The notes under the pieces were generated by a model. The model saw only the letters and a list, made by a program, of their open reading frames with translations, did not search any database and was not told the DNA's origin. This document shows, piece after piece, positions 36,160 through 50,053 of a stretch of DNA of 64,000 nt (its first letter is position 1; each line of letters begins with the position of its first letter). This DNA is from Berberis thunbergii (taxonomy: Eukaryota; Streptophyta; Magnoliopsida; Ranunculales; Berberidaceae): positions 162,947 to 226,946 of the forward strand of contig QNQO01006234.1 of the NCBI GenBank assembly GCA_003290165.1, read 5' to 3'. Both the position numbers and the translations under genes were made by a program.

Positions 36160-36263
36160 AAGATTTGTCTTTTTGGATGATTTCTGCCCATTTTGTGATT
36201 TAATTGTTTAGGTAATTCTGGCTTTTTATACTATTTCTCCCGCAAGAGTTACTTCACATCCAG

Positions 36264-36337
36264 TATGTTAACTCCTCGTGGTGTTAACATGATTGTTTGG
36301 TGCTTGGATAACCGGTTCGTGCTTGCCGCCATCATGG
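36264..36337 (+). pseudogene. Captured BRWD-type WD40/bromodomain protein exon
   Basis: A 74-base exon between CAG and GTAAGT reading MLTPRGVNMIVWCLDNRFVL then AAIM. This matches a blade of the WD40 propeller of plant PHIP/BRWD-like bromodomain proteins (TPRGVNMIVWSLDNRFVLAAIM). The identification rests on one short block. Confidence 0.72.
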
Positions 36338-36576
36338 GTAAGTGAGATACTGTTTGTTTGAACTTGCTCTGCAAAAAAGTTAATGTAATAGGTTATAAGA
36401 ACATTTGATAAGTTTCTTTGTTGTTTACTTATTTGTAATATCAGAAAAGTAAAGACATCCTATTAAAAACTAGTTTTAGATTGGCTGCATATCTGGATGA
36501 CAAAAAGTAGTTAGGGTGAACCATCAAGTCTCTGCTGGAAGGGAGAATCTCAATCTTAGGTTATATCATGTTACAG

Positions 36577-37480
36577 GACAAGCCCTGCTGAGTTTATTGT
36601 GCCCTTTGAGCAGTATATGGAGTCCACCAAGAACAATTATTCTATTGGAATGAGGTTCAAGATGAGATTTGAAGGTGAAGAAGCTCCAGAGCAGAGGTAT
36701 GTTAGTGGTGCTCCACATACTGAATAAGCTTAGCTATGTTGTCTTCTTACTATGAGCGATGTCAGTTCTCTCCCTATTTATCTTAGTTCTCGGGATTCTT
36801 TTTTGGTTCATATGACAGGTTTACTGGCACCATAGTTGGAATCGGAGGCTCTGATCCGAACAAGTGGCCTGCTTCAAAATGGAGATGCCTCAAGGTAATC
36901 ACTTTTTTTTTAGAATGTTTGGATTTATTAAATTGATTTGTTTACTTTATTCTGTTTTTAATTTGTTTGTATTGTTTGTTTCTGCAGGTTCGGTGGGATG
37001 AACATTCTTTTGTTCCTTGCCCAGAGAAGGTATCGCCATGGAAAATTGAACCTGCACTAACTCCTATTCTGAATGCACTTCAGATGCCTCGGCCTAAAAG
37101 GCCCAGAGTTCCATCATCCCCAGATTCTTCTGTTCACAGTAGGGAAGGTAGAGCCTACTATGCTTGACACATTTATCTCTTTATTGGCAATTAGTTCGGG
37201 TTACCTAGTTACCTAATCAATGTAGAGTATGTCAAGTCATTGACAAGTTTGTTGACTTGCTTAGGTCCATCTAAAGTCATTGTAGACCCTGCACCTGTAA
37301 ATGGCTTTTCGAGGGTCTTGCAAGGTCAAGAAATCTCGACCTTGAGAGGTTCTCTTGCTGAACATAATGAGTCTGACACTGCTCAAAACCTGTTTCATGG
37401 ACAGCATTGCAACATGGATTTATTGAATACCCATTATGAATTAAGACAATTATTTGATGTTAGTAATTTTGGGATATTGA
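36577..37480 (+). pseudogene. Captured auxin response factor (ARF2-like) fragment, 4 exons
   Basis: ARFs are nuclear transcription factors for auxin response. Exons 36577-36696 (SPAEFIVPFEQYMESTKNNY, GMRFKMRFEGEEAPEQR), 36819-36894 (FTGTIVGIGGSDPNKWPASK), 36988-37147 (VRWDEHSFVPCPEKVSPWKI, PRPKRPRVPSSPDSSV) and 37265 onward (PSKVIVDPAP, GFSRVLQGQEISTLRGSL) cover the ancillary domain after the B3 DNA-binding domain and the start of the middle region. All four exons are open and join in frame at GT/AG borders. The B3 and PB1 domains are absent. After about 37390 the sequence stops resembling ARF2. Confidence 0.95.
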
Positions 37481-39644
<2,164 letters not shown>

Positions 39645-40257
39645 GTAACCTTACGATTTAACTACTGTTTATTCGCTATCACAATTATGAATTTTATTGA
39701 AATGTTTCATGTTTACCTTGAATGAACATAATATTTATTCTCTTTGATTGTCTTGCATCTTTTGCAGTAAGCAAGTCAGCTGGCGGACAAGGATGCTGGT
39801 GGTTACAGACTTGACTAGGAAATTTATTTTCGGGAGTGACTCAAGTAGGATTTAAAACAACCATTGAGTTGTAGACGACATCATAATAGAAGATCATTTG
39901 ACTATCACGCTAGTTAGATTTCTTGTATGCTTACCAATATTTTTTCATACTTGGAATACCACTTTTTGATCACTTACTGTGGTCATAGCGATTTTGTTTT
40001 CATATATCCCTTTCATAGTGGGTATCTATTTTTCAATAATGAGTGGTTGTAATGGGGTTTTTCCGATATGATATTGTTGTCTATAATGCGGCGATTAAAT
40101 GATTCTTCATTAGTTTGCTAGCATCCGCATGTTCCCCCATTGAAATTTGATTGATTGGCTGGATAAACATTCGAATATAATTTTCTAGAAATAAAACTTA
40201 TAAGATGTAATAAAAAGTCATTTGATAGCAAATGAAAGTAAAAAAAAAAAAAAATTT
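39645..40257. other. Unassigned CACTA 3' segment
   Basis: AT-rich; one possible small exon after TTTGCAG near 39768. It ends in an A-run (40241-40254) before the subterminal repeats. Confidence 0.4.
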
Positions 40258-40453
40258 GCTATGTATATCTACCAGACTCTTCCATAGCGTTTTTAAAACC
40301 GCTATAAATAACCCACCTTCCATAGTGTTTTAAAAACGCTATGATAGCCCCTGTTTCTATTATAGCGACGGCTGTCATAGCGTTTACTAAACCGCTATGG
40401 TATCCTACCATAGCGGTTTTTAAACGCTATTGATCAGAATTTTTCTTGTAGTG
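40258..40453 (-). repeat. Right TIR and subterminal repeat array of the CACTA
   Basis: At least nine copies of ATAGCG(G/T)TTT or the inverse AAAACGCTAT, often as back-to-back pairs (CATAGCGTTTTTAAAACCGC type). They lead to the terminus TTTTTCTTGTAGTG. Such arrays are the transposase-binding region of CACTA elements and can fold into hairpins. Confidence 0.9.
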
Positions 40454-41037
40454 TGTCATAGGTTGGTCTCCACGTATTGTCCATTCGGAGTGGTTAACGT
40501 TGTACTAAACACACTGATGAAGGGTGGAGACTATTGCTTCCATCTGGTGGAGCCATGGTCTTCCCAAGAAAAGTTTGTAGGTCGATGGCGTGTTTACTAC
40601 CATGAAGTCCAGAAACATGACCTTTCTTAGCTACGGCTCTCTTGCCGCTATTGCTAACCTTATCTCTCCAATGGGGAAACATTTCTCCCGTTGAATCTAA
40701 TTAGCGGATAGTCTGAGGACGTCAGGTTTTCCTCTTTGAGATCCATACTACGGAACGCGGTGTAGAACATGACATTGAGCGAACTTCCTGTGTCCACCAA
40801 AACTCTCTTTACCTCCTTCGAAATGACTAGGGCATCGTTGTGTGGCGCTCGGACTCCTTCGAGGTCTTTGTCTATAAAGGTCAAGATGAGAATGGGGCTC
40901 TGAACCCTCAAGTGGAAAATGCATCTGCCCTCGTCTGCGGGTTGTGGCCGCATCTCCAATAGAGACTGGTCTTCACTCGATCCGACTCCATGAAGGACAT
41001 AGATTATCCCTGGAGTCTCCTTCTCTATTTCTTTCAC
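40454..41037 (-). pseudogene. Protease remnant of A4
   Basis: Retropepsin. It is open from 41037 to 40660, with FIDKDLEGVRAPHNDALVIS and then an intact active-site block VDTGSSLNV (near 40800-40777). The C-terminal part continues in other frames to about 40550, followed by the sequence interrupted by the CACTA. This copy keeps the catalytic triplet lost in A2. Confidence 0.85.
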
Positions 41038-41049
41038 TGACTCCCCTCG

Positions 41050-42440
41050 ATCCTTGGCTCGTTCTGGTCACTTCTCAGAGTTCAAAAATTGTTTTAGTTT
41101 GCCTCTGTGTATCCAGTAACCAACCTCATACCTCAGACTCTTGCATTCGTTGGTTCCGTGGCCATCCTCCTTGTGGTACACGCAGTACTTGCCATTGTAA
41201 CGCTTGGAGGGATCTCAGGGGGCCACTTTAGATCTTCCCAGTTTTTCAAGGAGTTTAGTACGTCCGACAAGTTAGAATTAAGGAGTGTCACAGCTCTATA
41301 TCCAACGTAGTTGGAGGCTTTTTCTGGCCTGGACCAACTACGGTGTGACCTTTTGGCACTGCACTTTCTCTTACTCCTTTCTTCTTTCCTTGCATCTCTT
41401 TCCCTTTTTCTTGTCCTTAGAAGCGGAGGGTTTTTATCACCTTCGGTTTCCCTCTTCACGATCCTCAACTCCTCCAAAGTAATGTGTTTTTGAACGCTCT
41501 TGAGGAGATCCGTCATGTCTAGAGGGGGCTCCAAGGTGAGGTCTTCGTAGAGTTTTCCCTCCTTGAGCATCCGTCAATGAGAGTCAGCTCATTGTTGAAG
41601 CGCAGGACATACTCTCTGAGTGTCTCATTGTCTCATTGGACTTTTGCTTTAGAGAGAATATGTAGTGTGGGCCTTTTTAAAATTGTTGGCTCCCAAAAAA
41701 TGTGTCAGGAACTCCTTTGCTAGCATCTTTAATAAGTCGGTTGACCTCGATGAAAGGCTATCGATCCATGTTAGTGCTGACTTCTTTCGGCTAGTTGGAA
41801 AAGTCCTGCACATCACCGACTCAAATCCTTCTTTGAGAGTCATTGCGTATTGGTAATGTCGCTGGTGGTCGAATGGGTCGGTGGTTCCATCATAGAATTC
41901 GAGCTTTGGGGGAGTGAACTTCCTCGGAAAGGCCTCATTCGTGATTCATTCCACAAACAATGGGACAAAGAGACGGTACAACACGTTCGCATCGAGTGCC
42001 CCTCTGCAGAGATGGTTCTGAATGCCAAGCCTCTCAGCCCTAGCGGTGGGCTCAGCGTTAGCCATGCAACCTCCTCTAGTCCAATGAGAGCTAGCGGGGG
42101 TTTGGCTCTCCTGTGTTTTCTCTCTGCCATCCCTCGGAGTCAAAGGCCCATGCTGCTCTTGGTCTCCATTAGCAGGTGGTGGATTTTATCGTGTGAGAAC
42201 CTCCCCCGCTTTTGATCTGCTGTATTTGAGATAACAACATCTCTATTCTAAGATCCATCGTTGCTGTTGCCGGTGCATGGACATGAGTCTGCTGTCTATG
42301 CATGACGAAACTGGTAAAAGTGGTGTTACAGTGCCAGCCTGAGCATTTGACGGGTCCCCTTGTTCTCCGTTGTTGCATGATCTAGTGGTCACCATCTCTC
42401 CGGGAAAGGAGATGATGCTAGTAAAAAGTTAGGAACTTTG
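41050..42440 (-). pseudogene. gag remnant of A4
   Basis: Broken into frames: N-terminal part near 42378-42170 (HRQQTHVHAPATATMDLRIE), then SHWTRGGCMANAEP (near 42090). The core follows as ESVMCRTFPTSRKKSALTWI (near 41820), then KHITLEELRIVKRET (near 41490) and a zinc-knuckle region near 41160-41110. Relative to A2 it keeps the capsid-like core. Confidence 0.8.
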
Positions 42441-42444
42441 TCGT

Positions 42445-42464
42445 CCCCACGTATGGTGCCAAAC
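42445..42464 (-). promoter_or_regulatory. Primer binding site of A4
   Basis: On the minus strand TTTGGCACCATACGTGGGGA lies next to the LTR end. It differs from the A2 site at about three bases. Confidence 0.7.
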
Positions 42465-43150
42465 TGATGTAGTCATTTTTCGCTCCTTGCTTTGACCTAG
42501 TCCCGCCGACCTGCTAACCTGCACAAGTAACACATGTGAGCCACAGACCACCGTTGTAATGGCTGATGGCACTCTGATGTTAAAGTCAGACATGGATCTA
42601 AGGAAGGTGTAATGTTGTAAACAGGAAATTTGTAGCGTGCCTTAGCTTACTAACCTCATGTCTTATTTATAGTGCAGGAGTCCTGGTTCTACCAGGCCAT
42701 CGAAGGCGTAGTTTAGGAAGAAGATCTTCGCGGAAATCCTTCTCTAATTTGGAGTCGTGCTGTAAGAGGGAAGTTCCATGTTAGCCCTGTGTTCCTAGTT
42801 ACCTGGGAGATAGTTGCCAATCCAAGGGCAATCCGTATAAGGAAGTTTTCTTGCGTGGAATGTACTTTGGTATTTGCTTCCTGGTTAGAAGTAGAGAGCT
42901 ACTGTAATTGCCTGTCCAAAGCTGATCCTCGAGATACTTGCCTTAGTAGGACTTATGAGTATTGAGGATAACTATGAGACATGTGGGCCTAGCATGCTAT
43001 AAGAGTTCGGGTCCGTTTGGCTGACTGAATTAGGCAGGCTTGGTATCGCTTGGGCTAGATCAGTGTTGGGCTGACGCTGGGGCCTGTAATTCCTTGAGAT
43101 CATCATTACACGTGTATGGCTCAGGGATGTGATCATTTTTTTGTATCATC
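42465..43150 (-). repeat. 5' LTR of A4 (family A)
   Basis: 686 bp, TGATGTAGTC to TTGTATCATC on the plus strand; the final A is replaced by G. Minus-strand TATA box near 42663-42670. B4 protease sequence follows immediately. Confidence 0.9.
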
Positions 43151-43151
43151 G

Positions 43152-43590
43152 GTTTTTCAAGAAGGATGCACAGGGAATTCATTTCTCCCATAATGGCGCC
43201 TTGGTGATTTCTGTTTTTATAGTCAAATGGGAGATCAAAAGAATACTCATTGACACTGGTAGCTCGACCAACCTCCTATTCCTGACGTCATTCCGCTAGA
43301 TGCAAGTCAACAAAGAAGGACTTACACCTACTGACCAATCTATGGTGGACTTCAGTGGGGAGCAATTTCATCCACTCGGGTTAGTCCGACTACTAGTTGT
43401 AATGGGAACACCAGGTAAACAACGAGTCTTATTAATAGACTTCTTCGTTGTTGACGTGCCTTCAACATACAATATTCTTCTGGGACGAAATGGGTACAAT
43501 ATCTTTCACCTTACACCAATGCCTGAAGTATCACATTGGAGACAACGTTGGGATCGACAAAAAAGATCAGTCGGTTGCGCGTGAATATCA
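43152..43590 (+). pseudogene. Protease remnant of B4
   Basis: FKKDAQGIHFSHNGALVISV starts at the A4 border and continues the frame interrupted at 28230. The active site LIDTGSSTNLLF lies near 43246-43281. VPSTYNILLGRN near 43460 is the C-terminal protease pattern (the GRx of retropepsins). A stop after LTSFR and a late frameshift break it. Confidence 0.85.
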
Positions 43591-43639
43591 TTATGCATCA
43601 ATGAAGGTCCCCAACAGATAGCAATCACAGTCACGACTA

Positions 43640-44600
43640 GTGGATCCGTTACAGCAAACCTATCAATTACAGATGGATCATGACCTCCAAGAAGACAATG
43701 ATACTTCAGTTAGTCCTAGAGACCGACAAAATACTGGACAACTGGAAGAAGAAACAATGCCAGTCCATTTGGACGGTGAAGAAGGAAGAAAAATAGTTCG
43801 TATTGACTCAAAACTGCACCCAGAACTAACTAAACAGCTCATCCAACTACTGAAAGATAACTAGGACGTCTCTGCCTGGAGGATGAAGGACATGGTATGC
43901 ATTGATCCATTCGTCAACATTCACAAGTTGTAAGTCACCCCAGATAAGAAGTCAATCCAATAGAATAGAAGGCCAGTTGCCCCATAGCATAATCAAGCAT
44001 TCAATGATGAGGTCCATCGCTTAATAAATGCAGGGAGGATCAAGGAATTCAACTACTCAGACTGGCTGGCCAACACAGTTCTTTTCAAGAAAAAGAATGG
44101 AAATGGAGGGTATATGTAGACTACACGGACCTCAATAAAGCCTACGCGAAAGACAGTTTTCCACTCCCACTAATAGATCGGATAGTGGATGTCACTTCTG
44201 GACACAAACTCCTAAGCTTTATGGACGCATAATTTGGCTACAACCATATACAAATGCACCCTCTAGACATGGAGAAGACATTTTTCAAAGCAGAAAGATG
44301 TACGTATTGCTACCGAGTGATGCCTTTCGAACTAAAGAATATAGGAGCCATGTTCCAACATCTTGTGAACATAATGTTCAGAGATCAGATTAGCAAGACC
44401 ATGGAGGTGTACATTGATGACATGCTAGTCAAGAGCCTACGTAAAGATGACCACATCAAAGATCTCAAGCAAGCCTTCTCCCAGCTCCGAAAGTATAAAA
44501 TGAAGCTGAACCCAGTAAAATGTATGTTCAGAGTAGAATCAAGGACCTTGGGTAATGGTCAATCAAAGAGGGATCAAAGCTGATTCGGCACAGATATAAA
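43640..44600 (+). pseudogene. Reverse transcriptase remnant of B4
   Basis: Pre-RT linker from 43640 (MPVHLDGEEGRKIVRIDSKL), then INAGRIKEFNYSDWLANTVL (near 44020-44085) and DLNKAYAKDSFPLPLIDRIV (near 44130). FMDA-FGYN follows (near 44220), and an open piece 44254-44583 has VMPFELKNIGAMFQHLVN and the intact catalytic loop VYIDDMLVKSL. Several stops. The palm-domain YIDD motif is preserved, unlike in A1. Confidence 0.88.
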
Positions 44601-44639
44601 CACTCCTCAATATGAAATCACCTACCAACATCAAAGGTG

Positions 44640-45760
44640 TGTGTACAAAGCCTCAATAGTATGATAACAGCCTTGAACAGATTCATCTCCAGATCATCAG
44701 ACAAATGCCTTCCATTCTTCGATATCTTAAAAGGGAACAAAACGTTCAAGTGGAGTGAAGAATTTGAAAAGGCTTTCCAAATCCTGAAGGCATACATGGA
44801 GAGCAACAAACTACTATCAAAGCCAAAAATAGGCGAAACATTGTACTTGTATCTATCAGTATCCTAACATGTAGTCAGTTTGGTACTGATACGTGAGGAG
44901 AACGACACACAAAAGCCAATTTACTACGTCAGCAAGACATTTGCAGATGCAGAAGTTAACTACCCGTCTTTGGAAAAACTAGCACTCGCCCTGGTTGTAT
45001 CTTCAAGAAAACTGCTATCATACTTCCAAGCCCACCCCCATCACTATTATGACTGAACAACCACTTCGGCCGATACTACACAAACCAGAGTTGTCCAAAA
45101 GAATGGTGAAATGGGCAATAAAGCTTGATCAGTTCGATACCAGTTATGTTTCGAAGACTACGACAAAAGCTCAAGCATTAGCAGACTTCATCGCTGAGTT
45201 CACAGGACTCAGCGAACTTCGATCAGACAACAATCAAGAGAAATAAACCACTTAACCAACTACTCACAAATAAATTATGCGTTGGGTTGGAGTATCCAAC
45301 AAGAAAGGGAGTGGAGCTGGAATAATTCTATACCACTCGGAAGAAGTGATGTTGGAAAATACAATAAAATTCAGTTTCATATCCTCAAACAATGAAACTG
45401 AGTATGAAACAATAATAGCTAGATTAAATTGGCCAAACACCTCAGAATAAAAAAGTTAGCATTTTTACTGACTCCAAATTAGTAGTCAACCAATTGAACA
45501 GCGAATTCAAAATCAAAGACGCACAGATGAAAGCTTACCATCAAAATGCAACCGAATTGATTGAAAACTTTGAAGCAATAACCGTTCAACAATGCGCAAG
45601 AGCAGAAAATGAATTAGCAGACAGTTTGGCTAAAGAGGCATCACGTGCTGAAGAAACTGATAATCCACTCGTCACAGTACAAGAGAGCTCAATCCTGAAA
45701 TACCAAGCTCAGGAAATGTGTACGACAAATTAGGAGAGTAATTGGATAACTCCAATCTTG
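44640..45760 (+). pseudogene. RNase H and archaeal-type RNase H remnants of B4
   Basis: The thumb/connection and RNase H part (FKWSEEFEKAFQILKAYMES, YYVSKTFADAEVNYPSLEKL) runs to about 45050, then ITIMTEQPLRPILHKPELSK and ALADFIAEFTG. A second RNase H follows with KKGSGAGIILYHSEEV (near 45305), FTDSKLVVNQLNSEF (near 45470) and ARAENELADSLAKEASRAEE (near 45600-45655). This dual arrangement is the Tat signature. Stops separate the open pieces. Confidence 0.85.
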
Positions 45761-45779
45761 ACATACATACAAAACGAAA

Positions 45780-46925
45780 CACTACCAACAGATAAGATGG
45801 AGGCCTGTAAACTACGAAACAAAGCTACACGATAGACACTGATTAAGGATAGACTCGACAGAAGATCTGCCATAGGTTCGCTGATAAGATGCCTTTCACC
45901 CAGTGACTCCGATTGTGTTCTACGAGAAATTCATTTAAACATATCTGGGAACCATCTAAGAGGGAGAACATTAGCTCACGAAGCCTTTGCATTGGGATAC
46001 TACTGGCCAACAATGCAACAAGATGCAAATGAAATAGTTCGGACTTGCGACAAATGTCAACAGTTCACTCTATACACCCACATGCCAGGTCAAAGCCTAA
46101 TCCTGATGAGTAGTTCGTGGTTGTTTACGCAATGGGGAATGGACATCATACTTCAAGTGTCCAACAGAAATAAGTTCCTCCTTGTGGCATTAGATTACTT
46201 CACCAAATGAAAACTTTCTTTGGAATGACATAATATGCAAATTTGGAGTCCCCGGAGTAATTGTCACTAACAATGAAAAATAATTCGAAGTAAAAAAAGT
46301 CAAAAAGTTGTGTGAGAACTTAAACGTAAAACAACACTTCTCAACACCCGCCCACCCACAAGCTAACGAACAAGCAAAGGTGACATACAGAATAATCCTA
46401 GAAGCAATAAAAAAGAAGCTCGAAACGTCAAAATGATTATGGGTGTTTGAATTGCCAGACATCCTTTGGGCCTACAGAACAACAAAGAAAAATATGACCT
46501 AAGAAACATTGTTCGCCCTGGCCTACAGATCTGAGGAAACGATACCAGTAGAAATTTGCATGCCAACATTCAGAATCGAAGAATTCTAAACAAAATATAA
46601 CAATGAAGCACTACGTGTCGGACTGAAACTTCTTGATGAGAAACAAGACAAAGCTGCGATCAAGTAATGTCCTACAAACAAAGAATGGCTAGTTACTAAA
46701 AACAAAAAAGTAAAACCCTGCACGCTCAGCATCGACGACTGGGTGTTTCGAAAGATCCACCCCAATACAAAACAACCAAGCGCGGGTAAACTGAATCCAA
46801 ACTGAGAAAGGCCATACAAAGTAATGAAAATCAACAAACCAGGGACATACTGGTTAGAAGATTCGAAGGGTTAACAACTCAAAAGACCATGGAATGTCAA
46901 ACACTTGAAGAAGTATTATCAGTAA
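45780..46925 (+). pseudogene. Integrase remnant of B4
   Basis: HEAFALGYYWPTMQQDANEI then CDKCQQFTLYTHMPGQS (zinc-binding part, 45980-46095). The core has QWGMDI (near 46130), FGVPGVIVTNNEK (46240-46280, first core Asp region decayed), STPAHPQANEQAKV (near 46340) and WAYRTTKKNM (near 46470). The C-terminal domain has WVFRKIHPNT, AGKLNPN and GTYWLEDSKG to about 46925. It matches the A1 integrase block by block. Confidence 0.87.
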
Positions 46926-46984
46926 ACTTCCAAATTCCAAGAACCCTTCGTCTCAAGCTCCAGTAATTTGATCCAGTCAGAATG

Positions 46985-48110
46985 CCAAGGTCAGACTAGG
47001 AATTTAGTCGTAAATCTTCTGTTTTGATCACAACAACAGACCATAAAGTGTACTTACAAGTTAGGACATATAGGTCAGACTTACTCATAAAACTTCTAGT
47101 CCAATCACCATGATGTGCCACGAAGTGTACTTAAAAGTCAGGATGTATAAGTCAGACTTACTCGTAAACCTTTTTGCCCGACCAACATGTCGGACCACAA
47201 AGTGTACTTAAAAGTCAAGACGTATAAGTGAAATTACTCATAAATCTTCTAATCTGATCACCATGATGGACCACAAAGTATACTAAAAACTTAGGGCGTA
47301 TAAGTCAGACTTACTCGTAAATCTTCTGGTTCGATCACCATGACAAACCACGAAGTGTACTTGAAAGTTAGGATGTATAAGTCAGACTTATTAGTAAACC
47401 TTTTGGTCTGACCAACATGTCAGACCTTAAAGTGTACTTAAAAGTCATGACATATAAGTCAAACTTACTCATAATATTTTTGGTCCAATCACCATGTCAT
47501 ACCACGAAGTGTACTTAAAAGTCAGGATGTATAAGTCAGACTTACTCGTAAACCTTTTGGCCCAACCAACATGTCGAACCACAAAGTGTACTTAAAAGTC
47601 AAGACGTATACGTGAAACTTACTCATAACTCTTCTAGTCCGATCATCATGATGGACCACGAAGTGTACTTAAGAGTCAAAACGTGTAAGCCAGACTTACT
47701 CGTAAATCTTTTGGTCTGATCACTATGGCAGATCACAAAGTGTACTTAAAAGTCAGGATGTATAAGTCAAACTTATTCATAAACCTTTTGGTCTGATCAA
47801 CATTTTGGACCTCGAAGTGTACTTAAAAGTCAATCATAAATCTTTTGGTCTGATCACCTCGATGGACCACGAAGTGTACTTAAAAAGTCGGAACATATAA
47901 GTCAGACTTAATTGTAAATCTTCTGGTCTGATCAACATGTTAGACCACGAAGTGTACTTAAAAAGTAAGGACATATAAGTCAGACTTGTAAAACTTCAGG
48001 CCCGACCAACATGTCAGACCACGAAGTGTACTTAAAAAGTCAGGACATATAAGTAAGAATTACTCATAAAAATTATGGTCCAATCACCATGTCAAACCAC
48101 GATGTACATT
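46985..48110. repeat. ~77-bp tandem repeats of B4
   Basis: About 14 units anchored by AAGTGTACTTAAAAGTCA at near-constant spacing: 47049, 47125, 47202, 47278, 47355, 47432, 47509, 47586, 47663, 47740 and on to about 48025. Many units carry GGTCTGAC-6-GTCAGACC or a variant, an inverted repeat. Two unit types (ATCACCATGA and ACCAACATGT) partly alternate. One unit near 47816 is about 18 bp short. The same repeat lies inverted in B5. Confidence 0.93.
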
Positions 48111-48437
48111 TTATAAGTCAGGACATAAATGACAAATTTAATCAAACAAATTTTGATCTGACCACAATTTCGAACCATGAAATAATAAGTCAGGACGTAT
48201 AAGTCAGACTTAATCAAAAGTTATAGGTTGATTACAATGATCGATCGCAAGCATATCTAAGTAATTAGGACAGACAAGTAAGGTGCAAGTCCAAAGACAT
48301 GAATTCAGCCAAGTCTAAACTACTAAGTTAGACGAAAGCAAATTCGTAACTCGAACGACAAAGTCAAACTATATTTCTTGTCTACAAGGTTAGCCTAGAT
48401 TTTAAAATTCATGTTGCAACCACGATATTTTCCAGGC
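48111..48437 (+). other. B4 3' spacer
   Basis: Decaying repeat-like words (GTCAGGACATAAATGAC) then unassigned DNA up to the LTR. No polypurine tract is evident. Confidence 0.45.
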
Positions 48438-48966
48438 AATAAACTATCAAAGCAGGGCAAAAATCATCCATCACGAGGAACATAAATTTCAATCTTGACA
48501 CGGATAATGGGCCCGATCCCAAAAGCCCGTAAAGGTAGGTCCAATCATTAAAACCCAAAAGGGTCCTTGATAATAGATCATGATCAAAGGCCCAACTCCA
48601 AGCCCAACATATTTCTTCCCTTAGAGAAGAGAGATATTACAAAGGATATAAATCACGACATGAATCACTCCCCCAAGGACGTACCTCAATAAAAGAGGAG
48701 ACCATAGTGAAGAACGTCCCATCTCATCACGCCCTACACGCTTAAGTCACGTAGAGAGTTAATTATGCACATTATATAAGGTAAAGGGGACATTCGACAT
48801 AAGGTATGCAAACACAACTTAGCTATACCATGTCCAAATTTAATCATCTCCCACAGATTAATTGACTTAAGCATCGAAGTGCCTTCAACCATCAAACAGG
48901 TGGTCTTTCGTACTCTAACCCTGTTTTGCAAGTCAGATCTCTGGGAGGACGGATTTGGACGCATCA
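48438..48966 (+). repeat. 3' LTR of B4 (family B)
   Basis: About 529 bp. The start is badly decayed (AATAAACTATCAAAG); the end GGACGCATCA is clear. TATATAAG box at 48773-48780. It is followed by ATAATAATA. Confidence 0.82.
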
Positions 48967-49816
48967 ATAATAATAGAGAAATGAGAGTATAATAACTTTA
49001 ATTTGAGCGTGGAATAGAGATATTTTATATTCAAACATTTTGGAGTCGTATTTTTACTTGTTACTTGCTTCCAATTATCTTCTCCAATAACTCAATCAGA
49101 CTATAATTCTGCACCGTTGGAGGGGCAATCAAGACCACTAAAATTCCATGTTGATGATAGATCATAAGCTCACTTTACAAAACAATCGAGGGTTTTAGGA
49201 ATAACTAGTAGCTTAGATATCGTCACATCCAGATTGAAAAACTTGTGTACAAGAATGTGGAGCTTCGGGGCGAAATGCCAAGGTACAAACACACCAATCC
49301 TTAGACTCAACTCCTCTTTCCCAAATTATGATGATCTCAAAATAACCAATTTTGAAAGACAAACCACTTGGATTAATAATAACACAATATTTTTGCAAGA
49401 ATGTACAACGTAATCAGTCGTGGCAAATTAGCTACAATTATGCAATCTCACAAAGATGAGCTAGAAGATCCTTCTCAGGGTTGAAAATTTTGAATGAGAG
49501 ATGGTTAAATAAGTTCTCTTCACCCTAATGGGTATTAATTCAGATTAACAAAAACATAGTTAATGGGTAATCAGATCTAATTTGATGCATATCTTGAAAA
49601 ATGCATGTCAAAATGAACCGAAACTTTAACATGTAATTTTTTTTCATGTTAATCTACACAATTTCTTAAAATTTTATCTCAAATTGAGCTAAAATAAATC
49701 AGCAAGCAATGTAGTTTCGATAAAACAAAATTGAGTACTATTGTATATGATAAAACTGGTTTTTTTAAAGGTAAGCATTATTTGTTTTGTTGTTTCGAAA
49801 ACTATAAGGATTATAT
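48967..49816. other. Unassigned DNA between B4 and the copia element
   Basis: About 850 bp, AT-rich, with no LTR, tandem repeat or retroelement domain. A 61-codon open frame on the minus strand (49213-49398) has no recognisable motif. This may be the only stretch of older host DNA in the window. Confidence 0.4.
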
Positions 49817-50053
49817 TGTAGAATACACCAGAAGATAGTGGATGTTCACCTCTCATACTTTGAGGTGGCAACATCTTAAACCCTTATGAAAACGAGGTGT
49901 CAAACTATGAGTCATTTTCCCTTGCCTATAAATAGGCAATGTTTTGTGTATTGTCTATGAGAATGAAATAAAAACAGTAAGAAGTACAAGGAGTTCTTAA
50001 TGAAACAATGAAATTATTACATTATTGGGTATTCATCTCTATGGATTAAAACA
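49817..50053 (+). repeat. 5' LTR of C1
   Basis: 237 bp, TGTAGAATACACC to TTAAAACA, with a TATAAATA box at 49927-49934. It is repeated from 55539. A primer-site-like TGTTATCAGCAC follows at 50054, of initiator tRNA-Met type. Confidence 0.87.

Noticed and set aside
41850..42215. 121-codon plus-strand open frame with a Leu-rich end
   Set aside because: It is opposite A4 gag, which has family homology on the minus strand.
49213..49398. Possible F-box-associated-like fragment on the minus strand
   Set aside because: The EIIIIWERGVESKDW stretch is only faintly like that domain; too short and not supported by neighbours.
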